This document shows, one piece after another, positions 1-8,738 of a stretch of DNA of 32,257 nt. Each line of letters starts with the position of its first letter. The stretch's first letter is position 1. Source of the DNA: Planctomycetaceae bacterium. Lineage in GTDB: Bacteria > Planctomycetota > Planctomycetia > Pirellulales > Pirellulaceae. The stretch covers positions 1 through 32,257 of the forward strand of contig JABJJO010000015.1 of assembly GCA_018660825.1 (NCBI GenBank), written 5' to 3'. Under the pieces are notes generated by a model. It ran no database searches and was not told the origin of the DNA. It was given only the letters and a program-made list of their open reading frames with translations. A program made the translations under genes and the position numbers.

Positions 1-1
1 C

Positions 2-1918
2 CAATACCCCGGTACGCCCACCACTTGTGATGGTGCGGAAGCGGTGGTTTGGGTGGAAACTAACATCTGCCAAGGTAGTGGTGCCTATCCGATTACTAGT
101 TCGACAACCATGGGAGCTGGATTCAACGCCGCTCGACAAAATGGAGTTCCTAACCTATGGGGCGATGAACTCGTTTTTGTTGAACCGGAAAGTGAACACT
201 CGGCAGCCACATTTTGTGAAGGCTTTGCCTTAGCCGGTGGCCGTGTCACTAACTTTACCTCAGGCCAAGGGCTGGTTCTGATGAAAGAAGTGCTTTACAC
301 CATCTCGGGTAAACGCTTGCCAGCCGTATTTAACATTGGTTCTCGAGCGCTAACTAGCCAAAGTCTTAACGTCCATGCGGGTCATGATGATGTCATGAGT
401 GTTGCCGATTGTGGCTGGGGGATACTGTTTGGCCGAAATGCTCAGGAAGCTCAAGACCTCTGTTTGATCTCTCGCCGTGCTGCCGAAGCAAGTTGCACCC
501 CGTTTTTGAATGTACAAGACGGATTTTTGACAACCCATACGGTTGAAACGGTGCGATTACTTGACAAGGAATTCATGAAGGATTTTGTCGGCAAGCCGGA
601 AGATAAAATATTGAATGTCATGGGAACGGAAAACCCATTGATGTCTGGCGTGGTTCAAAACCAAGATTCTTATATGAAAGGCAAGATTGCCCAACGCTGG
701 TATTATGATCAAGTGGAACCTGCGATTGAAGAAGCCTTCCAAGAATTCTATCGACAGACTGGAAGACGCTACGATTTAATCGAGCCTTACCGCTGTGAAG
801 ATGCCGAATATGTTATTGTTGGGCTCGGGTCGTACATGGAAACGGCACAGATAACGGTTGATTATCTGCGAGAAGAGCTAGGTATTAAAGCCGGCTGTTT
901 GAATATTTATTGCTTCCGTCCTTTTCCAGCCACACGCATCGTTGACGCATTAAAGGATTGTAAAGCGATTACCGTTATTGAACGAATGGATGATCCACTT
1001 TCGACAACGGGGAACCACTTAACGCGAGAAATCAAGGCGGCATTTTGTGATGCCATGAATGGCCAAAATGGTTGTGCCAAAATTGACAGTATGCCGCGCA
1101 TTTATCATGGTGCTGCTGGACTGGGCAGTCGTGATGTTCGGCCTGGTGACATTAACGCCATTTTTGACAACATGATAAATGATGGACAGGATTTCTTTTG
1201 TGTTGGCATTAAACACGCGATAGCACTGGCACCTAAAGAAGATCCCGATTTGCGTCCGACGGGTGCATTTTCCATGCGGGGTCATTCTGTTGGTGGATTT
1301 GGAAGTGTTACGACTAACAAAGTGATTGCCACAATTGCTGGTCAAGTGTTTGGTAAAGACGTTCAAGCCTATCCAAAATATGGCTCGGAAAAGAAAGGTC
1401 TACCCACAACCTATTATCTCACGATTGCCGAGTCCCATATCTATACCCACTCCGAATTGGAATACGTCAATCTAGCTGTGCTGAATGACACCAACGCTAT
1501 TCTCACCGGCAATCCACTAAACGGGTTGATTGAGGGAGGCGCGGTCTTCATGCAGAGTAATTTTGCTGACCCCAACGATGTCTGGAAGCGTATTCCTGCA
1601 AACTTCAAACAAGTCTTTAAGGAAAAGAAACTGCGTTTGTATTTTGCAGACATGGTGGACATTGCCCGCGAGGTAGCTTCGGTCGCAGACCTAGAAATGC
1701 GAATGCAAGGAATCGTGCTGTTGGGTGCGTTTCTAAAGTTAACGCCGTTTGCCACAGATAGTGGCATGAGCGATGACGAAGTCTACGCCGGTGTTGAAAA
1801 AGCGTTGCGTAAATATTTTGGTAAACGTGGGGAGCAAGTTGTACAGGATAACCTGACATGTGTTAAACGCGGGTATAGTGAAATGCAACAGGTGCCCGAA
1901 GAATTAATCCAATCATAA
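2..1918 (+). CDS. Pyruvate:ferredoxin oxidoreductase, alpha/gamma part (5' partial)
   Basis: This gene encodes the first half of a pyruvate (2-oxoacid):ferredoxin oxidoreductase, which converts pyruvate and CoA to acetyl-CoA and CO2 and reduces ferredoxin. The frame is open to the left edge, so the start lies just outside. The first visible residues (YPGTPTTCDGAEA, then AYPITSSTTMG) match the extreme N-terminus of NifJ-type enzymes, so only a few residues are missing. The conserved block with EHSAA, FTSGQGL and SRALTSQSLNVH belongs to the pyrimidine-binding alpha domain. FRPFPA near residue 305 is in domain II, and the stretch from about residue 390 (GAFSMRGHSVGGFGSV) is the gamma domain. The ferredoxin and TPP-pyrophosphate domains are absent here and are encoded by the next gene, 83 bases downstream. 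Family membership is clear. Pyruvate as the substrate is inferred from similarity to NifJ. Confidence 0.92.
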   Translation, partial: QYPGTPTTCDGAEAVVWVETNICQGSGAYPITSSTTMGAGFNAARQNGVPNLWGDELVFVEPESEHSAATFCEGFALAGGRVTNFTSGQGLVLMKEVLYTISGKRLPAVFNIGSRALTSQSLNVHAGHDDVMSVADCGWGILFGRNAQEAQDLCLISRRAAEASCTPFLNVQDGFLTTHTVETVRLLDKEFMKDFVGKPEDKILNVMGTENPLMSGVVQNQDSYMKGKIAQRWYYDQVEPAIEEAFQEFYRQTGRRYDLIEPYRCEDAEYVIVGLGSYMETAQITVDYLREELGIKAGCLNIYCFRPFPATRIVDALKDCKAITVIERMDDPLSTTGNHLTREIKAAFCDAMNGQNGCAKIDSMPRIYHGAAGLGSRDVRPGDINAIFDNMINDGQDFFCVGIKHAIALAPKEDPDLRPTGAFSMRGHSVGGFGSVTTNKVIATIAGQVFGKDVQAYPKYGSEKKGLPTTYYLTIAESHIYTHSELEYVNLAVLNDTNAILTGNPLNGLIEGGAVFMQSNFADPNDVWKRIPANFKQVFKEKKLRLYFADMVDIAREVASVADLEMRMQGIVLLGAFLKLTPFATDSGMSDDEVYAGVEKALRKYFGKRGEQVVQDNLTCVKRGYSEMQQVPEELIQS

Positions 1919-2001
1919 TTTAAATGCTCTGCTAGCGAAAAGCTTGCACGGGCATCGGTTTTAAGTCTGCAGGTTTTATACCTGTAGCGCGAAAGATAAA
2001 T

Positions 2002-3645
2002 ATGGCTACCGTCGATAAACCGTCGATCAATGAACCCAACGATCGCGATCCACATAATAACAATTCCTACGGCACGCTGGTTGATTCCGCCCCTCAGGAA
2101 CTTGACCTGCCAGTGCTTAACGTTGAAGATTTTAACGAGCGCATTATTCGTTCCTATGAATCCGGCGGAGCAGAAAAATCGCTGGATGCAGATCTTTCAG
2201 TAGCTCGTTCGCTAGTCCCAGCGGGTACCGCGGCATTCCGCGACTTTAGCTACGTGGCACCGGAAATCCCCGAATACATTACGGAGAATTGTACGGGTTG
2301 CATGGATTGCGTAACGCAGTGTCCTGACACAGCAATCTTAGGCAAGGTTTTATCTGAGTCGGAACTGAATACGAAGCTAGCAGACATTGAAGATGAAACT
2401 GACCGCGAGATGTTTGCCAAGCAGTGGGCCAAGACGCGTAAGTATTATGATGCTCCCCAGAAAAAAGGCAACGAAGGTGGGCGCTTCGCCATTCTGATTG
2501 ACCCGAGTAAATGTAAGGGCTGTGCTGAATGTGTGACGGTATGCGATGACTTGGCATTAGAGATGATTCCAAAATCTGAAAAGACGATGGAGGATATTCG
2601 CAAGAGCCATCGGTTTTTTAAAGAGTTTGGACCCTCCGATAGTACTTATATCAATGACAAATTGTTGATTGATATGATGCTCAAAGAAGAAACACATATT
2701 TATGTTGGTGGAGCGGGATCGTGTGCGGGTTGTGGTGAGGGTACAGCGCTGCGAATGATGTGCTCTGCTACAGGTGCTATGCACGGCGACCAATGGGGGA
2801 TTGTTGCGGCGACTGGGTGTAACACCGTGTATACCTCGACCTATCCATATAATCCTTACCTCGTGCCTTGGACTAACTCGCTGTTCGAAAATGCTCCAGC
2901 GGATGCGATGGGTGTACGAGCACGGTGGGATCAAATGGGCAAAGAAGAGCAGCCTATTTGGTGTATCGGTGGTGACGGTGCGATGTTTGATATTGGTTTT
3001 CAATCCCTTTCGCGAATGTTAGCGACGGGTATGAATATCAATGCCTTTATACTTGATACACAAGTTTATTCGAACACCGGTGGCCAAGCTTCTACGGCAA
3101 CCTTCATGGGCCAAAACGCTAAGATGAGCTTGCACGGCAAGAAATACAAAGGGAAACAAGAGCGGCGTAAAGAAATGGCACAAATTGCAATCATGCATCC
3201 CAACACCTTCGTCGCGCAAACGACCTGTGCTCATACCAATCACTTTTATAAGAGTGTTATTCGAGCACTCGAGTATGATGGACCGTCGGTTATTATCTGT
3301 TATACGACGTGTCAGCCAGAGCATGGCGTGGCCGATAACATGGCTGCGGATCAAGCACGCCTAGCAGTCGATTCGCGCGCGTTTCCAATGATGACGTATG
3401 ATCCTGAGGCAGGTGCGACGATCAAAGAGCGAATGTCGTTGCAGGGTAACCCAGGCATGAAGAATGATTGGTGGACTAATCCAAAAACGAAAGAAGAAGT
3501 TAATTTTATCGACTTCTGTCGTAGCGAAGGGCGCTTTGCCAAACATTTTGATAAAGACGGAAACCCATCCGAAATTTTGCTCGCGGCGCAACAAGAGCGC
3601 CTTGATAATTGGCATGTGCTGCAAGAATTAGCCGGGCTGATTTAA
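2002..3645 (+). CDS. Pyruvate:ferredoxin oxidoreductase, ferredoxin/beta part
   Basis: This 547-residue protein is the second half of the pyruvate:ferredoxin oxidoreductase begun upstream. After about 85 unconserved residues it has two [4Fe-4S] motifs (Cys97/100/103/107 and Cys171/174/177/181). A thiamine-diphosphate domain follows, with GAGSCAGCGEG at about 237-247 (Cys241 and Cys244, ligands of the proximal cluster), GDGAMFD at 324-330 and SNTGGQAS at about 357-364. Cys273 and Cys437 probably complete the proximal cluster. All the cofactors for electron transfer from TPP to external ferredoxin are therefore present. Single-chain NifJ is about 1170 residues; these two genes sum to about the same and break between the gamma and ferredoxin domains. 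The ATG at 2002 follows an A-rich stretch with no good Shine-Dalgarno sequence. The enzyme is oxygen-sensitive in most known members. Confidence 0.93.
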   Translation: MATVDKPSINEPNDRDPHNNNSYGTLVDSAPQELDLPVLNVEDFNERIIRSYESGGAEKSLDADLSVARSLVPAGTAAFRDFSYVAPEIPEYITENCTGCMDCVTQCPDTAILGKVLSESELNTKLADIEDETDREMFAKQWAKTRKYYDAPQKKGNEGGRFAILIDPSKCKGCAECVTVCDDLALEMIPKSEKTMEDIRKSHRFFKEFGPSDSTYINDKLLIDMMLKEETHIYVGGAGSCAGCGEGTALRMMCSATGAMHGDQWGIVAATGCNTVYTSTYPYNPYLVPWTNSLFENAPADAMGVRARWDQMGKEEQPIWCIGGDGAMFDIGFQSLSRMLATGMNINAFILDTQVYSNTGGQASTATFMGQNAKMSLHGKKYKGKQERRKEMAQIAIMHPNTFVAQTTCAHTNHFYKSVIRALEYDGPSVIICYTTCQPEHGVADNMAADQARLAVDSRAFPMMTYDPEAGATIKERMSLQGNPGMKNDWWTNPKTKEEVNFIDFCRSEGRFAKHFDKDGNPSEILLAAQQERLDNWHVLQELAGLI

Positions 3646-3678
3646 GAGCGAAGCTAAGAAATTGACGCGACAAGTTGT

Positions 3679-3720
3679 ATAACCAAGGACGGTTTGACGG
3701 TTGGCGGGACTGTTGGTTAT
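3679..3720 (+). repeat. Inverted repeat upstream of the PLP enzyme gene
   Basis: A perfect 8-base inverted repeat (ATAACCAA at 3679-3686, TTGGTTAT at 3713-3720) with a 26-base spacer lies between the oxidoreductase genes and the PLP enzyme gene. It overlaps the possible promoter at 3694-3723. It could be an operator or a loose hairpin. It lacks a clean T-run, so I do not call it a terminator. Confidence 0.4.
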
Positions 3721-3723
3721 CTT
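3694..3723 (+). promoter_or_regulatory. Possible sigma70-type promoter of the PLP enzyme gene
   Basis: TTGACG (3694-3699) is followed after 18 bases by TATCTT (3718-3723). The -35 matches consensus at five of six positions and the -10 at four of six. The gene's ATG lies 49 bases further downstream. This is pattern matching only. Confidence 0.35.
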
Positions 3724-3772
3724 TGTAGCCGGCACTTGTAAGTTGTTGCAGGTGTTTGCAAGGAAATACAAA

Positions 3773-4975
3773 ATGTCGGATTCTGATAAATATTGCTCAA
3801 ACTCAAATGAAGTGCCCGATAGCTCGGTACCCGCTGCGGATGAATATCGCGCGATCGGTCAAACCGTGCCAAATAATTTGCCATTGTTTCTTACCTCGGT
3901 CTGGCAATGTGAATCTACCGAACAAGCGGAAGCAATTCTTGATGGTGCGCAGCCCGGATTTGTTTACCAACGTGAAAGCCACCCCAATGCGAATCAATTC
4001 GCGAAGGTGTGTCGGACGTTACACAATGCTAGACATGCTACTGTTACATCATCAGGAATGGCGGCATTGTCGTTAGCGGTACTGTCGCAACTAGCGGCGG
4101 GTGATCATGTAGTTGTTTGCAATCGCTTGTACGGCCGTAGCATCGCTTTGCTTGGTAGTGAATTAATGCGATTAGGCATCCACCACTCGTTAGTAGATAG
4201 TTGTGATTTGCAGGCTGTGGCAGATGCAATGACCGACAACACTCGACTAATTGTTGCGGAAACTATCTCGAACCCGATGTTGCGGATTGCTGATATCAAG
4301 GCACTGGCAGAGATTGCGCATGCATGGGATGCAGAATTGCTAATCGACAATACTTTTGCAACCCCGGTAGTATGTCAACCCTTGGAGTTGGGTGCTGATT
4401 TAGTGCTTGAAAGTGTTAGTAAGTTTATGAATGGACACGGTGATATCATGCTAGGCATGCTTGCTGGCAATCACAGTAACTGGGAGCGGGTCGAGTCTGT
4501 GAACTCAACGTGGGGCTTGGCTAGCAGTCCGTTGGAGTGCTGGTTAGCATGTCGGGGTGTTGCGACGTTGGCACTCAGAATAAGCCGAGCGTGTGAGTCG
4601 GCACTTACGGTAGCGGAATACCTCGACGCGCACGATGCGGTAGAACGGGTTGTTTATCCGGGCTTGGAATCACATGATGATTTTCAATTGGCACAGCAGC
4701 AATTTATTCGAGGCAGCGGTCATGTTGTCACGTTTCAGATGGCTGGTGGTCGCGCCGTGGCAGATCAAGTGGTTGCGAGTCCCGCACTCGCGTTTTGCCC
4801 ATCACTGGGCGATGTGACAACGACGTTAAGCCATCCTCTTTCAACCAGCCACCGAGGATTATCTCTCGAACAACAGCAACAACTTGGCATTAATGGTGCA
4901 ACAATACGGTTGTCTGTGGGAATTGAAGAGAGCGATTCAATCATCGAGCGGCTGCAAATGGCAATAGAGCGGTAA
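3773..4975 (+). CDS. Cys/Met-metabolism PLP-dependent enzyme (cystathionine gamma-synthase/gamma-lyase family)
   Basis: This 400-residue cytoplasmic enzyme belongs to the gamma-family of PLP enzymes that interconvert cysteine, homocysteine and methionine precursors. Visible family signatures are YQR at 65-67, SSGMAA at 93-98, Tyr120 stacking over the cofactor, Asp192 in IDNTFATP, the Schiff-base Lys217 in SKFMNGHGD, and RLSVGIE near the C-terminus. I chose the ATG at 3773 because AAGGA sits 8 bases before it. A TTG-initiated extension from 3701 would add a hydrophobic leader unlike the family. Sequence alone does not separate cystathionine gamma-synthase, cystathionine lyase, methionine gamma-lyase and O-acetylhomoserine sulfhydrylase, and no neighbour decides it. 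The gene stands alone between the oxidoreductase and infA. Confidence 0.88.
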   Translation: MSDSDKYCSNSNEVPDSSVPAADEYRAIGQTVPNNLPLFLTSVWQCESTEQAEAILDGAQPGFVYQRESHPNANQFAKVCRTLHNARHATVTSSGMAALSLAVLSQLAAGDHVVVCNRLYGRSIALLGSELMRLGIHHSLVDSCDLQAVADAMTDNTRLIVAETISNPMLRIADIKALAEIAHAWDAELLIDNTFATPVVCQPLELGADLVLESVSKFMNGHGDIMLGMLAGNHSNWERVESVNSTWGLASSPLECWLACRGVATLALRISRACESALTVAEYLDAHDAVERVVYPGLESHDDFQLAQQQFIRGSGHVVTFQMAGGRAVADQVVASPALAFCPSLGDVTTTLSHPLSTSHRGLSLEQQQQLGINGATIRLSVGIEESDSIIERLQMAIER

Positions 4976-5108
4976 TAGATTCGCTCAAATTAACCAAAAC
5001 AGGACTGGTTATCAACGATATCGTATCTTAAACTCAGGGAACATAGAAATCGACGGATTAAGAAATGGATTTGCTTGTCATAGGTAACTTTAGTAACGTA
5101 TCGAAATA

Positions 5109-5114
5109 TATAAT
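5109..5114 (+). promoter_or_regulatory. Possible -10 element of infA
   Basis: A perfect TATAAT lies 22 bases before the infA start codon in the 161-base gap after the PLP enzyme gene. No convincing -35 hexamer is found 16-18 bases upstream. The predicted leader would be about 15 bases long. Confidence 0.35.
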
Positions 5115-5136
5115 AGGCTATTGGGTTTAAGGCTGT

Positions 5137-5361
5137 ATGAATAAGAAGAAAGAAGAAGCACTTGAAGTAGAAGGCACTGTTACACAGGCATTAGCAAACA
5201 CTAGGTTTCGCGTGCAGTTGGATAACGGGGCGGAAGTTCTAGCCCATGTAGCTGGACGGATGCGAAAACACTTTATTCGTATCGTGCCTGGCGATAAGGT
5301 TCGAGTTGAACTTTCACCGTATGATCTCACCAAAGGTCGCATTACGTTTCGAGAACGATAA
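5137..5361 (+). CDS. infA: Translation initiation factor IF-1
   Basis: This 74-residue protein is IF-1, which binds the A site of the 30S subunit and assists IF-2 and IF-3 in selecting the initiator tRNA. The single OB-fold S1-like domain is complete: [20 protein letters not shown] at the start, the diagnostic [10 protein letters not shown] in the middle, and [18 protein letters not shown] at the end. Length is normal (about 72 residues in most bacteria). The N-terminus is slightly lysine-rich. The gene is not in a ribosomal protein operon here. Only a weak AAGG lies 4 bases from the start. Two overlapping hairpins start at its stop codon. Confidence 0.97.
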   Translation: MNKKKEEALEVEGTVTQALANTRFRVQLDNGAEVLAHVAGRMRKHFIRIVPGDKVRVELSPYDLTKGRITFRER

Positions 5362-5385
5362 TCGCAATGATTTGCGATTGCAAAT
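5361..5385 (+). repeat. Two mutually exclusive hairpins at the infA stop codon
   Basis: ATCGCAA (5361-5367) pairs perfectly with TTGCGAT (5372-5378) over a 4-base loop. ATTTGC (5370-5375) pairs with GCAAAT (5380-5385), also over a 4-base loop. The two stems share bases, so only one can form at a time. There is no T-run. They may be 3'-end stabilisers of the infA mRNA. Confidence 0.5.
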
Positions 5386-5404
5386 GAATAAATATTAAAT
5401 CAGT

Positions 5405-5423
5405 GACAGCGATGGACGCTGTC
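5405..5423 (+). repeat. Perfect 7-bp stem-loop between infA and the secreted protein gene
   Basis: GACAGCG (5405-5411) and CGCTGTC (5417-5423) form a perfect stem with a 5-base loop. No T-run follows. A 14-base palindrome (5444-5457) and a further 5-bp stem (5477-5490) lie downstream, before the next gene at 5530. This could be a processing site, a weak terminator or a structured leader. Confidence 0.5.
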
Positions 5424-5529
5424 GAATATTGCCCAATGGATAGAAAATAATTATTTTGGTTGGCAAACCATTATGAGTACGAGAACGTACCTCCGCTCTC
5501 TTCCCACACCTTTTTTGGAGAAGGTTATT

Positions 5530-7209
5530 ATGAAAATGTTTAAACAAACAACACTCTTTGTAGCAATGTTGTTGGGGCTCATTTTGCCTCAAATGCAAGC
5601 CAACGCTCAGACTGCGGCCGAAAAACCGATGGCGATTGTGGCAATTAATAATTATAACGACTTATCAAAAGACCTTGTTTATTTGCTTGATTTAGTGGGC
5701 CCTCCAGGAACCGCTCAAATGTTACAACAACAGGGAGCGGGATTTGCTCAAATGTTGGATGTTACCAAGCCAATTGGTGTGCTTGTCCAACCAGATGGGA
5801 TTTTGGGCGCTAAACTATTGGCCTTTATTCCAACGAATAATGTCGATCAAATTTTACTGATTCTGGCGGGGTTTGGGATTGTCGGTGAGTCGACCCCCGA
5901 AGGCTTAACTAAGATTGATGCTGGCGGAACCGCTATTTACATCAAACAAGGCGCCGGTTGGGCATTTGTCTCCAATACCAAAGAAGCGCTTGCTTCCCCA
6001 CCGGCTGATCCCGCCGCATTGCTAGGTGGTTTAGATAAGCAATATGATGTTGCCATTCAAGGCAATATAGATGCTATTCCTGAAGTATTCAAACAATTGA
6101 TGATGAGTCAGATCCAAGTTGGCATGCAACAGTCGATTCAGGAACCATTGCCAAACGAAACGGAAGACGCATTTGAAGCACGTCGCGCGCTTGCTCAACA
6201 GGGCATCCAAGACGTCCAAAAAATGATCAACGAGCTTGAATCCATTACGGCTGGCTTCAACATCGATCAAACGCGTCAATCTGTTTATCTCGATTTTAGC
6301 GTTACCGCCAAAGAGGGAACTGACACAGCAAAGCAGTTTGCTGAAGAAGATACGACCACACAATTGGCCGGTTTTCTTACCGATTCAGCCGCTGTTCAAA
6401 TGAATGTGGCATCGACGTTTGATACGGCTCAAGCAGACCAAATTAATATATCACTTGAAACGTTGCGAACTCAGGCGATTGCTCAAATCCAAAACGACCC
6501 AACGATTCCTAATGAGGAATTGCGGGCCTTGGCTATCAAAGCGATTTCCACTTTTATGGATGTTGGTAAGGCTACACTTAGCTCTGGCAAAATCGATTTG
6601 GCTGGCAGTGTGAATTTGACGGATACGGGGATCTCAGTGGTCGCAGCCGCGGTAGTACCACAAGCCGAACAACTTGATCAAATCGTCCGCGAATTTGTGA
6701 AAATTGCCTCTGAACAAGATCCTTCCTTTCCAAAAGTGGAAATCGACGCATTGAAAAAAGGCGGCACCTCTTTTCATGTTATTCGAGTTCCCATTCCTGA
6801 ATACGAAACCGAAGCGCGCTCAGCTTTTGGCGATGCTGTTGAAATTAGCATTGGCATGGGCCCTGATCGTGTTTACATCGGAGTCGGCAAAGACAACCTC
6901 AAACAATTGGAAGCTGCGATCGATGCATCAGCCGCTAACAAAGGCAAAACGGTTTCAGCAGGTTTATTAAAGGGTTCGGTGAATAAAATATTGCAGTTTG
7001 CCGCTGAGCAAACGCAGGATTTGACTTTGCAACAAGCCGCCGCCGCGGCCGCATCCGTTGCCGGTAAGGATACCGTCAGCATGGAAGCCACCACGATCAA
7101 GAATGGTGGTCGTTACCGCATTGAGCTAGAGGCCGGTGTGCTAAAAGCCATTGCAGTCGGCGTGATGGCCGCTCAAGCCGAAGCCGGGTTGGATGACAGT
7201 CCTTTCTAA
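5530..7209 (+). CDS. Secreted protein of unknown function
   Basis: I do not recognise this 559-residue protein. It begins with a clear Sec signal peptide: charged MKMFK, a hydrophobic core to about residue 20, and a likely signal peptidase I site after ANA at 24-26. No further membrane segment is evident, so it is probably periplasmic or exported. The mature part is rich in Ala, Gln and Asp. It has helical stretches around residues 195-260 and several low-Cys, moderately hydrophobic segments that look like repeated alpha/beta units. The start at ATG 5530 is supported by GGAGAAGG 7-9 bases before it. An earlier in-frame ATG at 5473 would put 19 residues before the signal peptide and is unlikely. 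A strong terminator follows. It may be a planctomycete-specific family, but that is not shown here. Confidence 0.8.
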   Translation: MKMFKQTTLFVAMLLGLILPQMQANAQTAAEKPMAIVAINNYNDLSKDLVYLLDLVGPPGTAQMLQQQGAGFAQMLDVTKPIGVLVQPDGILGAKLLAFIPTNNVDQILLILAGFGIVGESTPEGLTKIDAGGTAIYIKQGAGWAFVSNTKEALASPPADPAALLGGLDKQYDVAIQGNIDAIPEVFKQLMMSQIQVGMQQSIQEPLPNETEDAFEARRALAQQGIQDVQKMINELESITAGFNIDQTRQSVYLDFSVTAKEGTDTAKQFAEEDTTTQLAGFLTDSAAVQMNVASTFDTAQADQINISLETLRTQAIAQIQNDPTIPNEELRALAIKAISTFMDVGKATLSSGKIDLAGSVNLTDTGISVVAAAVVPQAEQLDQIVREFVKIASEQDPSFPKVEIDALKKGGTSFHVIRVPIPEYETEARSAFGDAVEISIGMGPDRVYIGVGKDNLKQLEAAIDASAANKGKTVSAGLLKGSVNKILQFAAEQTQDLTLQQAAAAAASVAGKDTVSMEATTIKNGGRYRIELEAGVLKAIAVGVMAAQAEAGLDDSPF

Positions 7210-7231
7210 GCAAAGTTATTGACCAGATAAT

Positions 7232-7271
7232 AAAAGCGGTGTCGGGTCAGCAATCCCGCCACCGCTTTTTT
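7232..7271 (+). terminator. Intrinsic terminator after the secreted protein gene
   Basis: A long GC-rich hairpin (AAAAGCGGTG, then CGGG, an 8-base loop, CCCG, then CACCGCTTTT) ends in a run of six T. One T-C mismatch separates the outer and inner stems. It starts 22 bases after the stop codon of the secreted protein. The A-run on the left side means it could work in both directions. It is the clearest terminator in the window. Confidence 0.9.
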
Positions 7272-7312
7272 ATTTTCCAGACAACCCCAGTTTGCGACGT
7301 TTAGGTATCACA

Positions 7313-8599
7313 ATGTCCAATTCTATTTCTGATAATATATTTTCAACGACGCGCACTCATATCGCGACGCTTTCAATTAAGGAAATTGCATCGCAGTTCA
7401 GTACACCAACGTTTGTTTATGATGCCGAAGTTATATTGCGCCGCGTGGCGGAGCTCAGTGAATTTGATGTGGTTCGTTACGCTCAAAAGGCCAACTCTAA
7501 TCTTGCAATTCTTGCGATGATGAAACAGCAGGGAGTCGTCCTAGATGCCGTCAGTGCGGGTGAAATCCACCGGGCACTTCGCGTTGGTTATCGGGGAGGC
7601 AGCGATGTTAGCGGTCGGCATGAGATCGTCTACACGGCAGATATTTTTGATCAAGACGCATTGACGCTTGTCCAGGAGCATAACATACACGTTAATTGCG
7701 GTTCGGTGGATATGATTGAGCAGCTCGGTAAGGTGACGCCGGGTGTGGAAATTACTTTACGGATCAACCCAGGATTTGGACACGGGCACAGCGAAAAGAC
7801 AAACACGGGCGGTTCGCAGTCCAAACATGGCATTTGGCACGAGCAATTAGAAGAGTGCAAAACGCTTGCGGCTCAGTATGACATCACCATTTCAGGATTG
7901 CATATGCATATTGGTTCAGGATGCGACATGGAACATTTGTCACAGGTTTGTGGTGCGATGGAAAAAGCGGTAGCTGTTGTTGGCGATACCGTTCGTACGA
8001 TTAGCACCGGTGGCGGATTGCCGATCCCTTATAGTGCCGATGAATCGCATATTGATTTACGGGAGTTTTACGCATTGTGGAACGCCACGCGGCAGCGGAT
8101 CACAGGCCAAGTTGATCATGAGGTGTGCTTGGAAATCGAACCTGGTCGCTTCTTAGTTGCGGAAAGCGGATTTTTGGTCACTCAAATTCGATCGATCAAA
8201 ACGACTTCTGACAGACGATTTTATTTGGTTGATGCTGGGTTTAATAACCTTGCTCGACCAATTATGTATGGCGCCTATCATCCGATTTCAATTGCCGTCG
8301 AAGAGGGCGAGAACCACGAACATGTGGACGTTGTCATAGGTGGCCCCTTATGCGAATCGGGTGATATATTTACTCAACAAGAGGGCGGATTTGTTTGTAC
8401 TCGGAGTCTACCAGAAGCGCAAGTTGGAGATTATTTAGTGCTCGAGTGTGCTGGTGCGTACGGTAGCGTGATGGGGTCCAATTATAATTCGAAATTATTT
8501 GCTGCCGAAGTGATGATTCATGATGGAGCGGCGCATTTGATTCGAGTACGGCAGACATACGATGCTTTGATGGCCGACGAACGAGTTATGGACGCATAA
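7313..8599 (+). CDS. lysA: Diaminopimelate decarboxylase
   Basis: This 428-residue enzyme most likely decarboxylates meso-diaminopimelate to L-lysine, the last step of lysine biosynthesis. It has the fold type III PLP barrel with cofactor Lys59 (YAQKANSN), HMHIGSG in the phosphate-binding region, STGGGLPIPY, and EPGRF. The C-terminal beta domain carries the catalytic Cys in GPLCESGD and the Tyr in AGAYGSVMGSNYNS. Length fits LysA. A related carboxynorspermidine decarboxylase is usually shorter and is less likely. I chose the ATG at 7313 (AGG 7 bases upstream) over a TTG at 7292, which would fall right behind the terminator. The gap to that terminator is only 41 bases, so the promoter must be there or overlap it. 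Confidence 0.88.
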   Translation: MSNSISDNIFSTTRTHIATLSIKEIASQFSTPTFVYDAEVILRRVAELSEFDVVRYAQKANSNLAILAMMKQQGVVLDAVSAGEIHRALRVGYRGGSDVSGRHEIVYTADIFDQDALTLVQEHNIHVNCGSVDMIEQLGKVTPGVEITLRINPGFGHGHSEKTNTGGSQSKHGIWHEQLEECKTLAAQYDITISGLHMHIGSGCDMEHLSQVCGAMEKAVAVVGDTVRTISTGGGLPIPYSADESHIDLREFYALWNATRQRITGQVDHEVCLEIEPGRFLVAESGFLVTQIRSIKTTSDRRFYLVDAGFNNLARPIMYGAYHPISIAVEEGENHEHVDVVIGGPLCESGDIFTQQEGGFVCTRSLPEAQVGDYLVLECAGAYGSVMGSNYNSKLFAAEVMIHDGAAHLIRVRQTYDALMADERVMDA

Positions 8600-8650
8600 A
8601 AAAGTATAGCCAAAGATGCCGGCAAGAGCGACTTTCGTTGGCTGACCTAT

Positions 8651-8678
8651 TTGCTCCGTGCCGATTAGTATTTATAAT
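8651..8678 (+). promoter_or_regulatory. Possible promoter of the ferredoxin gene
   Basis: TTGCTC (8651-8656), a 16-base spacer and a perfect TATAAT (8673-8678) lie 60 bases before the ferredoxin ATG. The -10 is strong; the -35 matches at only three positions. Confidence 0.4.
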
Positions 8679-8738
8679 CAACCACACAACGAGATATCAA
8701 AAAAATAGGTTGGTTTCAATTTTCAAAGGACGCCTTTG

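Noticed and set aside
2557-3003. A 148-codon open frame on the minus strand
   Set aside because: It lies wholly inside the well-conserved beta part of the pyruvate oxidoreductase and its translation resembles no protein.
3701-3772. TTG-initiated N-terminal extension of the PLP enzyme with a hydrophobic leader
   Set aside because: The family is cytoplasmic, and the ATG at 3773 has a good ribosome site; the stretch overlaps the probable promoter.
8608-8643. AGCCAA/TTGGCT inverted repeat after lysA
   Set aside because: Six base pairs with a long loop and no T-run; too weak to call a terminator.
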